A stretch of DNA of 64,000 nt, taken from NCBI GenBank assembly GCA_964621455.1, contig CAZULW010000008.1, forward strand, positions 1 to 64,000, written 5' to 3'. The DNA is from G020354025 sp964621455. Lineage in GTDB: Bacteria > Fidelibacterota > Marinisomatia > SCGC-AAA003-L08 > TS1B11. Below the pieces are notes generated by a model, which did not search any database, was not told where the DNA came from, and worked only from the letters and a program-made list of their open reading frames with translations. Position numbers and translations under genes: made by a program. Shown one piece after another: positions 1 through 8,412 of the stretch (within the stretch, counting starts at the first letter, position 1; every line of letters begins with the position of its first letter).

Positions 1-82
1 ATTTGTTGGGTAAAATCCACTTTGGTCCGACTTTTAACTAATTACCTAATTTTATCTGCCATCATCCAGTGTAAGGAGTGAA

Positions 83-370
83 ATGAAAATGAACAACATA
101 TCACGCTCCAGAATCATTCTCGCATCCTTTCTACTGTTATTGTTACCAACCGCCTGTGTTCAACAGGCGCCACCCTACGATATTATCATCCAGTCGGGAC
201 AGATCATCGACGGCTCGGGCAATCCCTGGTACCGGGCGACCTGGACCAAACCCCACCAGTACCCGACAGGGATTGACTATGTTATTGTCAATGGAAAACT
301 GGTTGTCGACAATGGAAAATGGACCGAGGTTTTCCCCGGGAAAGTCCTACACGGTCCGGGGAAAGAGTAA
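83..370 (+). pseudogene. N-acyl-D-amino-acid deacylase remnant with catalytic core deleted in frame
   Basis: A 95-residue open frame with a good ribosome binding site (AAGGAG at 73-78). Residues 1-25 are a lipoprotein signal ending in LPTAC. Residues 33-52 (YDIIIQSGQIIDGSGNPWYR) match the start of D-aminoacylase/amidohydrolase proteins. Residue 53 onward (TWTKPHQYPTGIDYVIVNGK, then a PGKVLHGPG tail) matches the extreme C-terminus of the same family. Full-length members are roughly 500 residues, so about 400 or more codons holding the metal-binding TIM barrel are absent, yet the frame is intact across the join near base 240. It could be a deletion pseudogene, an assembly collapse, or less likely a small secreted protein. 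Family assignment is from recalled motifs. It cannot be an active deacylase. Confidence 0.7.
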
Positions 371-456
371 CTATTCCCCCGCAGAGCAACGTGGATAAGA
401 AGGGGCGGAGTAGGGTCGAAATATGGCGGTGATATTAAATCGAATATCAAAATCCA

Positions 457-1722
457 TTACCGTGACTGGTAGGGCCCATGGACGGCAGTGACCTTGTACG
501 ACTCTGCCGAATCATCGAGAATGATCACCTGATAGCTCTCCCCACCTGGAGCCACTCGCACCAGAATGTGACCCTGGTCGCTCTTTAGCTTCGCCAGGTT
601 CGATCCAATAACCACCTTATTCTCTTCCATTATGTTGGTGGCGAAAATATCCCTCGGGCCATCGTAAATGCGAGTAGACAGCAGCCGGCGGAGTACACGC
701 GGCGAAGGCTGGCTCGGTGTCCAGACCTGGATGATGTGCACCCGGGGCCGGAGGGTGGCCAGGAAGAAGGCGTTCTGCGAGTCGAGATAGCCGTGGTGAT
801 TCAAAACGTTAACGTCCACCGGACCAACCGCCCTGGCCACCGGCGTCTCCAGGTCATGCCAAGGTGGAGCCCCTTCGTCGGGTACACCCACAAGATCACC
901 CCCCGCGAAATAGTCAAATTTCCCGTACGTCAACCGAAAGGCGATGCTGCACATGTTCTCGCTGGGGCCTTCACCCGGCGGTAGACTTTCCAGGGAAGGG
1001 ATATACTGCTTGGTCTGTTCGCCGTTGCCGGTCCACACTTCACCGTTGGCGGCAATGTTGCGGATGACGAATTCAGGGTAGCCACCCGAATTATGGAGCA
1101 GCACGATCTGATCAGCGGCACCCGGTCTGAAGCGCTCTACAGTCATATTGCCCTTCCGGGTGTGCCATTGGAGAAACTTGCGGTAGTTTACCATAGTAGG
1201 ATTGTCCAGTGGCTCGGGCCAGTTGTAGTCAGGCCAGCCCCGGTCAATCATTTTGCGAATAGGGATGCGTTCGCCAACCGCGGTTATACCGGCCAGTCGG
1301 TACTGCTTTGAAGAAGACCGTTTGCTTTTTTCCGACACCTCCCCCATGTGGTCGCCATGGAAATGGCTTAAAAGGGCGTAATCGAGGTTGCCACCGGCAG
1401 CGTCTGGCAGTACGGTCTTGATGTAGCGAGCTATCCACTCCCCCGGCGTGCGGCGGCTGTTGGGTCGTGGGGAAGTGACTCTGGGCTTGGACCTCAGGGT
1501 GTGCCCGGCGTCTACCAGCAGGATAGTGCCGTCAGGAAGGATGAAAAGGGCCGCCTCACCCTTGCCGGTATTGATGTGGTGGATATCCAGAGTGCCGGTG
1601 GTCCAAGGGGAGAGGGTTTCACTTACCTCTTGGGCAGAGAGGAGGGTGAAATTGATAAGGAAAAGCAGGCACCCTATCAAAGACCCGATTCGCAGGGATT
1701 TTTTATGAAGATTGGTGGTCAT
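457..1722 (-). CDS. secreted metallo-beta-lactamase-fold hydrolase (ComEC/Rec2-like domain)
   Basis: 421 residues. An N-terminal hydrophobic signal (about residues 11-30, ending LLSAQ) predicts export. The metallo-beta-lactamase fold is shown by LLVDAG and the metal motif HFHGDHMG, with further ligand candidates in GGDLVG and NHHGYLDS. This layout resembles the stand-alone ComEC-type MBL proteins, whose substrates are mostly unknown (nucleic acid or phosphoester suspected). It begins 11 bases after the phosphoesterase gene upstream and is probably the last gene of a four-gene run starting with the pectate lyase. Substrate not predicted. Confidence 0.82.
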   Translation of the reverse strand: MTTNLHKKSLRIGSLIGCLLFLINFTLLSAQEVSETLSPWTTGTLDIHHINTGKGEAALFILPDGTILLVDAGHTLRSKPRVTSPRPNSRRTPGEWIARYIKTVLPDAAGGNLDYALLSHFHGDHMGEVSEKSKRSSSKQYRLAGITAVGERIPIRKMIDRGWPDYNWPEPLDNPTMVNYRKFLQWHTRKGNMTVERFRPGAADQIVLLHNSGGYPEFVIRNIAANGEVWTGNGEQTKQYIPSLESLPPGEGPSENMCSIAFRLTYGKFDYFAGGDLVGVPDEGAPPWHDLETPVARAVGPVDVNVLNHHGYLDSQNAFFLATLRPRVHIIQVWTPSQPSPRVLRRLLSTRIYDGPRDIFATNIMEENKVVIGSNLAKLKSDQGHILVRVAPGGESYQVIILDDSAESYKVTAVHGPYQSR

Positions 1723-1733
1723 TTGTCAGCTCC

Positions 1734-2747
1734 TCATTGAACTATAGGTATCCTTTTCTCAAAGTTTTCCCCGCCCGGCGCGGAAATGACTATCTCGTCC
1801 TCGCGCAGCTCGATAACCCGCCAATTATTCGGATCACTGGCAAAGGCCGCGGTTTCGATCTGGGTGAAGGAATGACCAGCCGGCAGCGGCAGCTCCTCTA
1901 TGATATTCTTGTGACCATGGCCGGTAAAGGCGGCCACGACGGCAGAATACGAATTAAGAATATCCATAATACCATCACCATCGATTTCACTTTCGAGCCA
2001 ACCGGCCGGTGGCAGCTTGAAATTAATACTATCCTGGTTGGTATCGCCAATGGGAACAGGAATATGATAGAATAATATCACGACCTCATTCTCCCCGGCG
2101 AGCAATTGATTTCGCAGCCAATCCCGCTGTTCCCGGTCCCACAGACCATCCAGGACGCTGTTGGCAATACGGTAGCCGTTATCAAGAAAGATCAGCCGGT
2201 ATTTTCTCTGCCCTACCCTGTAAGTGCGGGAATAGTAGGTTCCATCCTTGAAACAGGGTATGTTCCTGATCCAGGCAGCCCGGGCTTTTTGTGAATTATT
2301 CTGGGTAGCTCTTTTCCCCTCCTCCAAGCCCGACCAGTAGGTCGTGATATCGTGGTTACCGAGGGTCATCAACAGCATGGCTGGTGAGCGTTTATACAGT
2401 CGGGAGAATAATTCCACCTGACGGTTGCGCAGGGTTCCATCGTCGGTCTCACCTTCATAGAAATCAATGACATCACCCGTGAGGATAACAGCATCGGCCT
2501 GAACTTCTCCCGGCACGGATCGGAAAAACTCTTTCAATGCCCCATAGGTGTGGCTATAATGCTGCCGCCGCTCTGCCAGGGCAGGATGATAACCGTCAAG
2601 GTCCATTACGTGCGTATCCGTAATGTGGAGCAGCGTTACCGCCTCCCGGACCGTTTCCTTTTCGCCAGAGGGCGAACAGGCAATCAGCAGAAACAGCAGG
2701 CCGAAAACGATTTTACGATCAATCGATCGCAGAGAGCAGTGATACAT
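1734..2747 (-). CDS. lipoprotein calcineurin-like metallophosphoesterase
   Basis: 337 residues. The N-terminus carries a hydrophobic stretch ending LLIACS, a lipobox, so the protein is probably anchored in an envelope membrane. The metallophosphoesterase signatures occur in order: HITDTHVMD (D-x-H), LTGDVIDF (GD), GNHD (GNH), FYHIP and GHGHKN (GHxH). Dinuclear metal ligands therefore look complete and the enzyme should be active on a phosphoester. The N-terminus contains no nucleotidase domain. Gene spacing is 67 bases from the FG-GAP gene upstream and 11 bases to the MBL gene downstream, which suggests cotranscription. Confidence 0.85.
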   Translation of the reverse strand: MYHCSLRSIDRKIVFGLLFLLIACSPSGEKETVREAVTLLHITDTHVMDLDGYHPALAERRQHYSHTYGALKEFFRSVPGEVQADAVILTGDVIDFYEGETDDGTLRNRQVELFSRLYKRSPAMLLMTLGNHDITTYWSGLEEGKRATQNNSQKARAAWIRNIPCFKDGTYYSRTYRVGQRKYRLIFLDNGYRIANSVLDGLWDREQRDWLRNQLLAGENEVVILFYHIPVPIGDTNQDSINFKLPPAGWLESEIDGDGIMDILNSYSAVVAAFTGHGHKNIIEELPLPAGHSFTQIETAAFASDPNNWRVIELREDEIVISAPGGENFEKRIPIVQ

Positions 2748-2814
2748 GATTCACTCCTTCAGATTGTTATGGTCAGCATTATCAGCCGGCAGCCGATAGA
2801 TTTCCCCCATATCC

Positions 2815-4896
2815 TTATTCAGACCATCCCGGCAGCGATACCGTTGCCTGATAGTTCGAATAGTTATACAATGGGTTCCTCACTGGCCGGTAGAGCTTGC
2901 CGCTCTTGGGGTTGTCATCCTGGGTGTAGACCCAGATCTCCCAGGCGTCCCATACCACGATTTCATCGCGGCAGTCGCCGGTGATATCCAGGACGGCGTT
3001 GCACAGGTCGGGATGACCGTCCGCGGGGAGCGACATCACTCGCCGCCCCCTGCCGTCATACAGCCCCCCTTCCTCCACGTTCGCCGATAGGACAAAATAT
3101 TCTTCGGAGCGGCCGGTCCAATTTATGGGCAGCATCATGCTGCCGTGCTGCACCGGCTCGAAGTCGTGATAGAGGTTGCCCTCGGCGTCGAAGAAGTGGA
3201 TGATGCCCTGGTTTCCCCAGAAGTTGATGGACACCGTTTCCAGGCCCGGCAGGTCGGCGCGGAAGTCGGCCACCGCCGGGTTCTGCACATGACCAAAGTA
3301 GTGATGTTTCAGGATACGGCCTTCCAGGTCGATCAGGATCATCCCCTCATCGGAAGCCGCGTTGAGCAAGCGGGGCCGGGAGCCAGCCGCGCCGCCGAAG
3401 CTGACCACCGCAACACCGTCGGCGTGATCCTTGAGGACCTCGTCCAGGGTCCAGAGCAACGTGCCGTCGTCATCGAAGAGGGAATAACCGATGGCCAGTT
3501 CGTCCTTCCCGTCGTCGTCCACGTCATAGGCATAGGGGTAGTGGCCGGTGTTGCAGGTGGCCTCCCACATTACCTCCAGGCGGTCGTTCAATGCCCAGAG
3601 CTGCCGGTACCGATCCTTGATGATGATGTCCCGGGGATGGCCCGTGCCCCGCAGGTCGCAGAAATAAAGGCAATCACCCAGAATCCGGGGGAAACGATCA
3701 TATGGCGGTTGTGCCTGCTTATTCACGGGTGTCGGGGCCTTGTACTTAGTCTCTCCGGTGGCACCGTCAGCGACAATGACCTCCATGTTCTTGCAGTATA
3801 TCACCTCGGTGCGGCCGTCGCCGTCCAGGTCGTGGATCTGGAAGGCCACATCGTTGGTCAGGTGGTCCTTCCAGGCATCGGGCTCGCCGAGCTGCCACAG
3901 GACTTCGCCATCGAAGGTCATGGCGGTCAAGGTCCCCACTTCACTATTACGGTCCTTGGGGCCGTGATGGAGCATCTGGCAGATGAGGACGTCTTTCTGG
4001 CCGTCACCGTTCAGGTCGCCGAAACGCAGGTTGCGCCCCACGCCGAAGCCATTGGTGCTGGCCTTTTTCCATAGCACCGGTTTGGGATTGGCCGCCTGAA
4101 GTCTGGCGGCCTCCTCCTCACGTTGGACCTTCCGGGCCAGGTATCGTTTGTTCTCCTGGCGGGACGTGGTGACCTTCACCGAATAGTAGCTGGTGGGCAC
4201 GTCCGACAACAGACCGATCCTGCCCTTTGAATAGGTATCATCATCGGCCTCCAGGACGGCGCCGTCGTCCAGCTGGGCGCGGATATGGCTGCCGGTCACC
4301 ATAACGGTAGCCGTGAGCTCCTGCCCCGGCCGCCAGGAGGTGGTGCTCCGGGCGAGAATCTCCTGATAGGCAGTGCGATAACTGTTGGCGTGGTGCACCA
4401 TTTTCAGGACCACCTCTGCCCCGTCCACCCCGAAGAAGTAGTAGCAGCGGTCGTTGCGATACCTGAAGATCACTCCGGCCTGGCCCTCATCCGATTCGGG
4501 CGTAAAACGCACGGTGACAGTGTAGTCTTGCCAAAGTGTATCGCCGGCAATAATAATCGGATGGGTGTACTGCCGCTCGCTCTCTGATGACCGGTAAGAC
4601 TGGTACATCACCGAAACGCCGTCCTCGCGCAGGACGCGCCAGGCCCGCTGCGACCCGTTGCTCCGAAAGCAGGAAACCACCCAGTTCCCCCTGGGTGCCA
4701 CTTCCGGGATGTAGTGGTACTCGGCGTGTGCGCCCACCACGCCGCTGGAGAACATGCCGCTTTTCAGCCCGCTGAAGTCGTCTTCCAGGAGCACGGCGCT
4801 GCCGCCAGTTCCGCAGGCCATCAGGATGAACACTCCCAGGCAGCAAAGCAGGAATATGCTTGAAGCCGTATGTCGTATAACCTTTCCCGTCGCCAT
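2815..4896 (-). CDS. FG-GAP/VCBS repeat lipoprotein with LamG-like N-terminal domain
   Basis: 693 residues. The signal ends LMACG (lipobox). Residues about 35-245 look like a concanavalin/LamG-type beta sandwich (DDFSG start, GRIGLLSD near its end) as found in DUF1080-like and laminin-G domains. From about residue 285 there are FG-GAP/VCBS-type calcium-binding blades (FGDLNGDGQKDVLI, DLDGDGRTEVIY, DVDDDGKDELAI), indicating a beta-propeller. Rhamnogalacturonan lyases of PL11 have a similar propeller, but I see no clear catalytic signature. Placement directly after a pectate lyase gene (45-base gap) supports a role in binding or degrading pectic polysaccharide at the cell surface. Function is inferred. 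Confidence 0.7.
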   Translation of the reverse strand: MATGKVIRHTASSIFLLCCLGVFILMACGTGGSAVLLEDDFSGLKSGMFSSGVVGAHAEYHYIPEVAPRGNWVVSCFRSNGSQRAWRVLREDGVSVMYQSYRSSESERQYTHPIIIAGDTLWQDYTVTVRFTPESDEGQAGVIFRYRNDRCYYFFGVDGAEVVLKMVHHANSYRTAYQEILARSTTSWRPGQELTATVMVTGSHIRAQLDDGAVLEADDDTYSKGRIGLLSDVPTSYYSVKVTTSRQENKRYLARKVQREEEAARLQAANPKPVLWKKASTNGFGVGRNLRFGDLNGDGQKDVLICQMLHHGPKDRNSEVGTLTAMTFDGEVLWQLGEPDAWKDHLTNDVAFQIHDLDGDGRTEVIYCKNMEVIVADGATGETKYKAPTPVNKQAQPPYDRFPRILGDCLYFCDLRGTGHPRDIIIKDRYRQLWALNDRLEVMWEATCNTGHYPYAYDVDDDGKDELAIGYSLFDDDGTLLWTLDEVLKDHADGVAVVSFGGAAGSRPRLLNAASDEGMILIDLEGRILKHHYFGHVQNPAVADFRADLPGLETVSINFWGNQGIIHFFDAEGNLYHDFEPVQHGSMMLPINWTGRSEEYFVLSANVEEGGLYDGRGRRVMSLPADGHPDLCNAVLDITGDCRDEIVVWDAWEIWVYTQDDNPKSGKLYRPVRNPLYNYSNYQATVSLPGWSE

Positions 4897-4941
4897 GATA
4901 TGCTCCTCTCTATTGATATAGGGCCAATCCGGAGCCCAATC

Positions 4942-6285
4942 TTACCTCACGGGATCGGTGCCGTTGATAAACTCCTCGATGTTGGTATAGCCGTCGCCGT
5001 CACGATCCAGGGCGCTGTCGGCCGCATTCTGGGGGTCCAGGTTGAATTTCTTCTCCCAGGCGTCGGGCATGCCGTCACTGTCGCTGTCACGAGGGGCTTT
5101 CCCCCGGCGGTACCTGGGCCAGCTGCCCACATCCTGCTGGGAATCAATGATGGCCCCTTCACCCTTCCTCACCTGCTCGACGATGCGGCTATCAACCGCG
5201 TCCCGCCGGGGCAGGGTGGCACCGGCCTCGGCAAGCACCCGCCGGTAAGCTACTCCCGCCGGGTCGGTCTGCACCGGCGCCGCCTGGAGGGGAACCGGTA
5301 TCCTTACATCATAGATGGTCAAACCTTCCGGCAGTACTATCAGCTGCCAGTTATCGTGGTCCTGCGCCTCATGACCCTCCAGCTCATTCCGGTCAACAAA
5401 CAAAGTCGTCCGTGGTCCGCCTACCGAAAAGGCATACTCCCTGGACGTGGGAGTAGCGGGACCGGCCTTCAGATAATTGGCCACGTAGTTCATGCTAACC
5501 TTGTCGGCGGCGCTGTAACCCGGCTGGGCACCCCAGTTATAGATGACGTTGTTCCTGAAGTCCAGGAACAGCCCCCGGCTCTCGTCGCCGTAGGTGCCGG
5601 GCCGTGGGTTGCGGCTCTTATGGGAGGCGTACAGGTTGTGGTGGAAGGTGAGGTTTCCGTCGGCGCGCAGCAGTGAGCCGTAGCCGTGCTCACCCTTAGA
5701 ATGCACCGAGTTATTCAGGCTTTCGGTGATCAGGCACCACTGCACGGTAATGTTGTCGGCCCCGGCGCCGGTAACCGATAAGGTCTCGTCGGTGCCCCAG
5801 CTGGTGCTGCAGTGGTCGATGATGACGTTCTGTGAGACATAGACCGCGAGGACGTCCTGCTCGATCCCCATCCCATCGCCGGGACGGAAACGCAGGTGCC
5901 GGATGATAACGTCGTGGGTGTTTCTGACCACGCATTGATAATCCTTGATGCAGATGCCGTCGCCAGGGGCCGTCTGACCGGCAACGGTAATATAGGGTTC
6001 GCTGATGACCAGGGTGGATTGCAGCTCAATTATTCCCCCCACCTGGAACACAACGATTCTGGGTCCCTTGGTCTCGCAGGCAGCCCGGAGGCTCCCCGGG
6101 CCATCATCGTTCAGGTTTGTTACCAGGATTACCCGCCCGCCGCGCCCGCCCGGCGTATAAGCGCCGAAGCCCTCCGCCCCCGGAAACGCGGGCAGGAGCT
6201 GGTCAGCCGCCTGCGGCCCGGCAGCGGCCGAGGTCAAGGCAAATGCAACGAGAAAGAAACGTATCATAATTCGCCAGGTATTCAT
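4942..6285 (-). CDS. secreted pectate lyase family protein (PL1-like beta-helix) with Ca-binding tail
   Basis: 447 residues with an N-terminal signal peptide (about 1-27, ending AAGPQA). The mature part starts LPAFPGAEGFGAYTPGGRGG, the typical opening of bacterial PL1-like pectate lyases. Parallel beta-helix features follow: VIIRHLRFRPGD, VIIDHCSTSWGTDE, HHNLYASHKSRNPRP and DFRNNVIYNWG. The C-terminus (DSDSDGMPDAWEK, then DRDGDGYTNIEEF) is a thrombospondin-type-3/EF-hand-like calcium-binding tail often seen on exported hydrolases. Expected role is beta-elimination cleavage of polygalacturonate outside the cell, which feeds the uronate genes upstream. It is first in a four-gene minus-strand run. 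Confidence 0.9.
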   Translation of the reverse strand: MNTWRIMIRFFLVAFALTSAAAGPQAADQLLPAFPGAEGFGAYTPGGRGGRVILVTNLNDDGPGSLRAACETKGPRIVVFQVGGIIELQSTLVISEPYITVAGQTAPGDGICIKDYQCVVRNTHDVIIRHLRFRPGDGMGIEQDVLAVYVSQNVIIDHCSTSWGTDETLSVTGAGADNITVQWCLITESLNNSVHSKGEHGYGSLLRADGNLTFHHNLYASHKSRNPRPGTYGDESRGLFLDFRNNVIYNWGAQPGYSAADKVSMNYVANYLKAGPATPTSREYAFSVGGPRTTLFVDRNELEGHEAQDHDNWQLIVLPEGLTIYDVRIPVPLQAAPVQTDPAGVAYRRVLAEAGATLPRRDAVDSRIVEQVRKGEGAIIDSQQDVGSWPRYRRGKAPRDSDSDGMPDAWEKKFNLDPQNAADSALDRDGDGYTNIEEFINGTDPVR

Positions 6286-6394
6286 ACCTACTCACTTTCA
6301 CTACCAATATAAAATGACCAATGCCACCGGCACTGGACCGATGGCATAGATAAAATGGGCACTTGTCCGTTGGCGCTGTTTCTTTGAGTCACAG

Positions 6395-7291
6395 CTAGCC
6401 GGCGATGGACCAGGGTGGCTTCTCAGGCAGCGCCGCCCGGAAATCCGCCAGGAACTTGTTCTCCCATTCCTCGGTGTATCGCCCGTCCAGGAACACGTCT
6501 ATGATCTCGTCATGGAATCGCTCCCACGATTCTTCCTCTCCGCCGGGGATAATGGGATAGAAGAGGCAGTCGGCGCCCCGCGCGGCCCGCAGGTCGCCCA
6601 GGGCGTCACCAATCATGAGGGTACGACCGGGCTGCTCATACTTGCCACCGGTGGTAAACTGGAGGTGCTCCTTCTTGCTACCCAGTTCCTGCCCGGCAAT
6701 GAGGGAGGTATAGCCGTCGACGTCGTTCTCCTGCCACTCCCGGATCAGCGCCTCCAGGGGAGTAGATGAGACGACGATGATGTCGGCCCTGGGCTGGAGC
6801 TTCTCCAGCGATTCCTTCACATACGGGAAGGGCTTCACTCCTTTCACAACCCTGGCCACCGCCTCATTGATGGTCAGGCTCCAATCGAGTACCCTTTTAA
6901 GTTCTTCACTGCCGGTCCGCTCGATCTCCTCCTTCAGGGCCGGGTTGCCGAGCTTGGTCTCCCGCTCGGTCCAGGCGCGCAGCTCGGGCAGCTCGGGCGG
7001 GAGGACATCCCGCCGGAGAACCTCGGGGCGCTCCCTGAGCAGGTCGAAGGTCTTCAGCAGGGCGAGGAAGCGGTTGCAGCCCCGGTCAACAGAATAGAGG
7101 TTCAAGAATTCCCAGATCTCACGGGCGTACTTGGACACGGCGGCCAGGTTCCACTTCTCAATGGTTACCGGGCAGAAACACTCTTTCTGTTTCGGCTCCA
7201 TGGAGTCGAAAACGCAGCCGTCGGAGTCGATGCCCACGTAGAAGTCGTACCGGGGCTGGAAGTTCTTCAGGTCCTCACGAGTATATACCAA
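6395..7291 (-). CDS. HAD-superfamily hydrolase of the uronate cluster
   Basis: The open frame reaches 7384, but I place the start at a TTG codon (7291), preceded by an AAGGGG-like site and 19 bases after the KDG kinase stop. The longer form would overlap that gene by 74 bases. The protein is then about 298 residues. HAD motif I is VGIDSDGCVFDSM (DxDG), a VVSSTPLEAL segment fits motif II, and MIGDALGDLRAA fits motif IV. The cysteine-containing KQKECFCP stretch is typical of a HAD subgroup found in sugar-acid clusters of Planctomycetes and FCB genomes. It is likely a cytosolic phosphatase on a sugar phosphate. The exact substrate is unknown. Confidence 0.75.
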   Translation of the reverse strand: MVYTREDLKNFQPRYDFYVGIDSDGCVFDSMEPKQKECFCPVTIEKWNLAAVSKYAREIWEFLNLYSVDRGCNRFLALLKTFDLLRERPEVLRRDVLPPELPELRAWTERETKLGNPALKEEIERTGSEELKRVLDWSLTINEAVARVVKGVKPFPYVKESLEKLQPRADIIVVSSTPLEALIREWQENDVDGYTSLIAGQELGSKKEHLQFTTGGKYEQPGRTLMIGDALGDLRAARGADCLFYPIIPGGEEESWERFHDEIIDVFLDGRYTEEWENKFLADFRAALPEKPPWSIAG

Positions 7292-7310
7292 TGTGTGCCC
7301 CTTTTTTTCT

Positions 7311-8393
7311 CTACCGGTGAACCCGGGCCGATCCGCCTTTGGCGAATGCTTCCACCTCAGGCAGTTTCGCCATGGTAGTATCACCGGGGAAAGTGGTTAG
7401 CAGAGCGCCATGCGCCCAACCGAGGCGCAGGGCTTCTTCAAGGGGCCGGCCGGTGATCATGCCATAAATAAGTCCGGTGGCAAAACCATCGCCACCACCG
7501 ATGCGGTCGATGACGTTCAACTCGCGAACTGGGCTTATGGCCTTGTCACCGTCACACCAGGTTACAGATCCCCATTGGTGGCGGTTGCTCGATTCCACTT
7601 CTCTTAATGTCGTTGCTACCATCTTAACGGCGGGAAACTCGCTAGTAACCTGGCCGATCATCTGGAAAAATACTTTGGTGTCAAGTTTGGACTTCGATTG
7701 AACATCGGGACCCTTGATACCCAAACCCATCTGGAGGTCTTCCTCATTCCCCAAAAGAACATCCACGTACTCAGTGATGCGACGGAAGACCTTCTGAGCC
7801 TGGTCAAGTCCACCTATTGGCGCCCATAGTTTTGGTCGATAATTCAGATCGAAGGAGGTGATAGCGCCATGCCTTTTCGCTGCCTGCATGGCCTCGATGA
7901 TCAACTCCGAGGTGGTCTCAGACAGAGCCGCATAAATACCTCCCGAGTGGAACCAGCGAACGCCTCCTGAGAAAATCTCATCCCAGTCGAAATCGCCCGG
8001 TTTTAAGAGGGCACCAGCCTCGTTAGAGCGGTTATAGAAAACAACCGGCGGCCGCACGCCGTAGCCCAGGTCACTGTACACGGTAGCGATGTTGGGGCCA
8101 CGGACGCCATCATGCTTGAACCATTTATAATAAGGCTTAACGCCCATCTCCCGTACTCGCGTCTGAACCAGTTCACCAATGCCGTAGTCCACCATGGCCG
8201 TGGCCACACCGGTCTTCAGCCCAAAACAATCCGACAGGCCGGCTGCTACATTATATTCCCCCCCCGATACATGGATGTTGGCCGAGCGCGCTTTACGGAA
8301 TGGGATAACACCGGGATCAAGGCGATGCACCAGCGATCCCAACGACAGAAAATCCAGTTGGCAGTCATCTTTGCGTACGTTTAATGAACTCAT
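7311..8393 (-). CDS. kdgK: PfkB-family 2-keto-3-deoxygluconate kinase
   Basis: 360 residues, PfkB/ribokinase fold. The N-terminal substrate region has SGGEYNVAAGLSDCFG, and the C-terminal signature is DRIGGGDGFATGLIYG with the catalytic Asp in GGGD. Similarity in length and in the GGxxN-A-A-G segment suggests KDG kinase, which phosphorylates 2-keto-3-deoxy-D-gluconate to KDPG. The KDPG aldolase gene at 15922 supplies the next step. It lies in a tight series gnd, larA-like, kdgK, HAD with gaps of 24, 19 and 19 bases, so it is almost certainly cotranscribed. Other PfkB sugar kinases cannot be excluded from sequence alone. Confidence 0.85.
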   Translation of the reverse strand: MSSLNVRKDDCQLDFLSLGSLVHRLDPGVIPFRKARSANIHVSGGEYNVAAGLSDCFGLKTGVATAMVDYGIGELVQTRVREMGVKPYYKWFKHDGVRGPNIATVYSDLGYGVRPPVVFYNRSNEAGALLKPGDFDWDEIFSGGVRWFHSGGIYAALSETTSELIIEAMQAAKRHGAITSFDLNYRPKLWAPIGGLDQAQKVFRRITEYVDVLLGNEEDLQMGLGIKGPDVQSKSKLDTKVFFQMIGQVTSEFPAVKMVATTLREVESSNRHQWGSVTWCDGDKAISPVRELNVIDRIGGGDGFATGLIYGMITGRPLEEALRLGWAHGALLTTFPGDTTMAKLPEVEAFAKGGSARVHR

Positions 8394-8412
8394 GGTTACT
8401 CCTTAAGTTTAT

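Noticed and set aside
3145..4074. 309-residue plus-strand open frame
   Set aside because: Antisense to the FG-GAP lipoprotein gene; its Val/Ala/Gly-rich translation has no domain and arises from the complementary codons.
4870..5676. 268-residue plus-strand open frame
   Set aside because: Antisense to the pectate lyase, which has clear family motifs and a signal peptide.
7292..7384. N-terminal extension of the HAD gene at 6395
   Set aside because: It would overlap the KDG kinase gene by 74 bases and translates to an arginine/tryptophan-rich stretch unlike the family.
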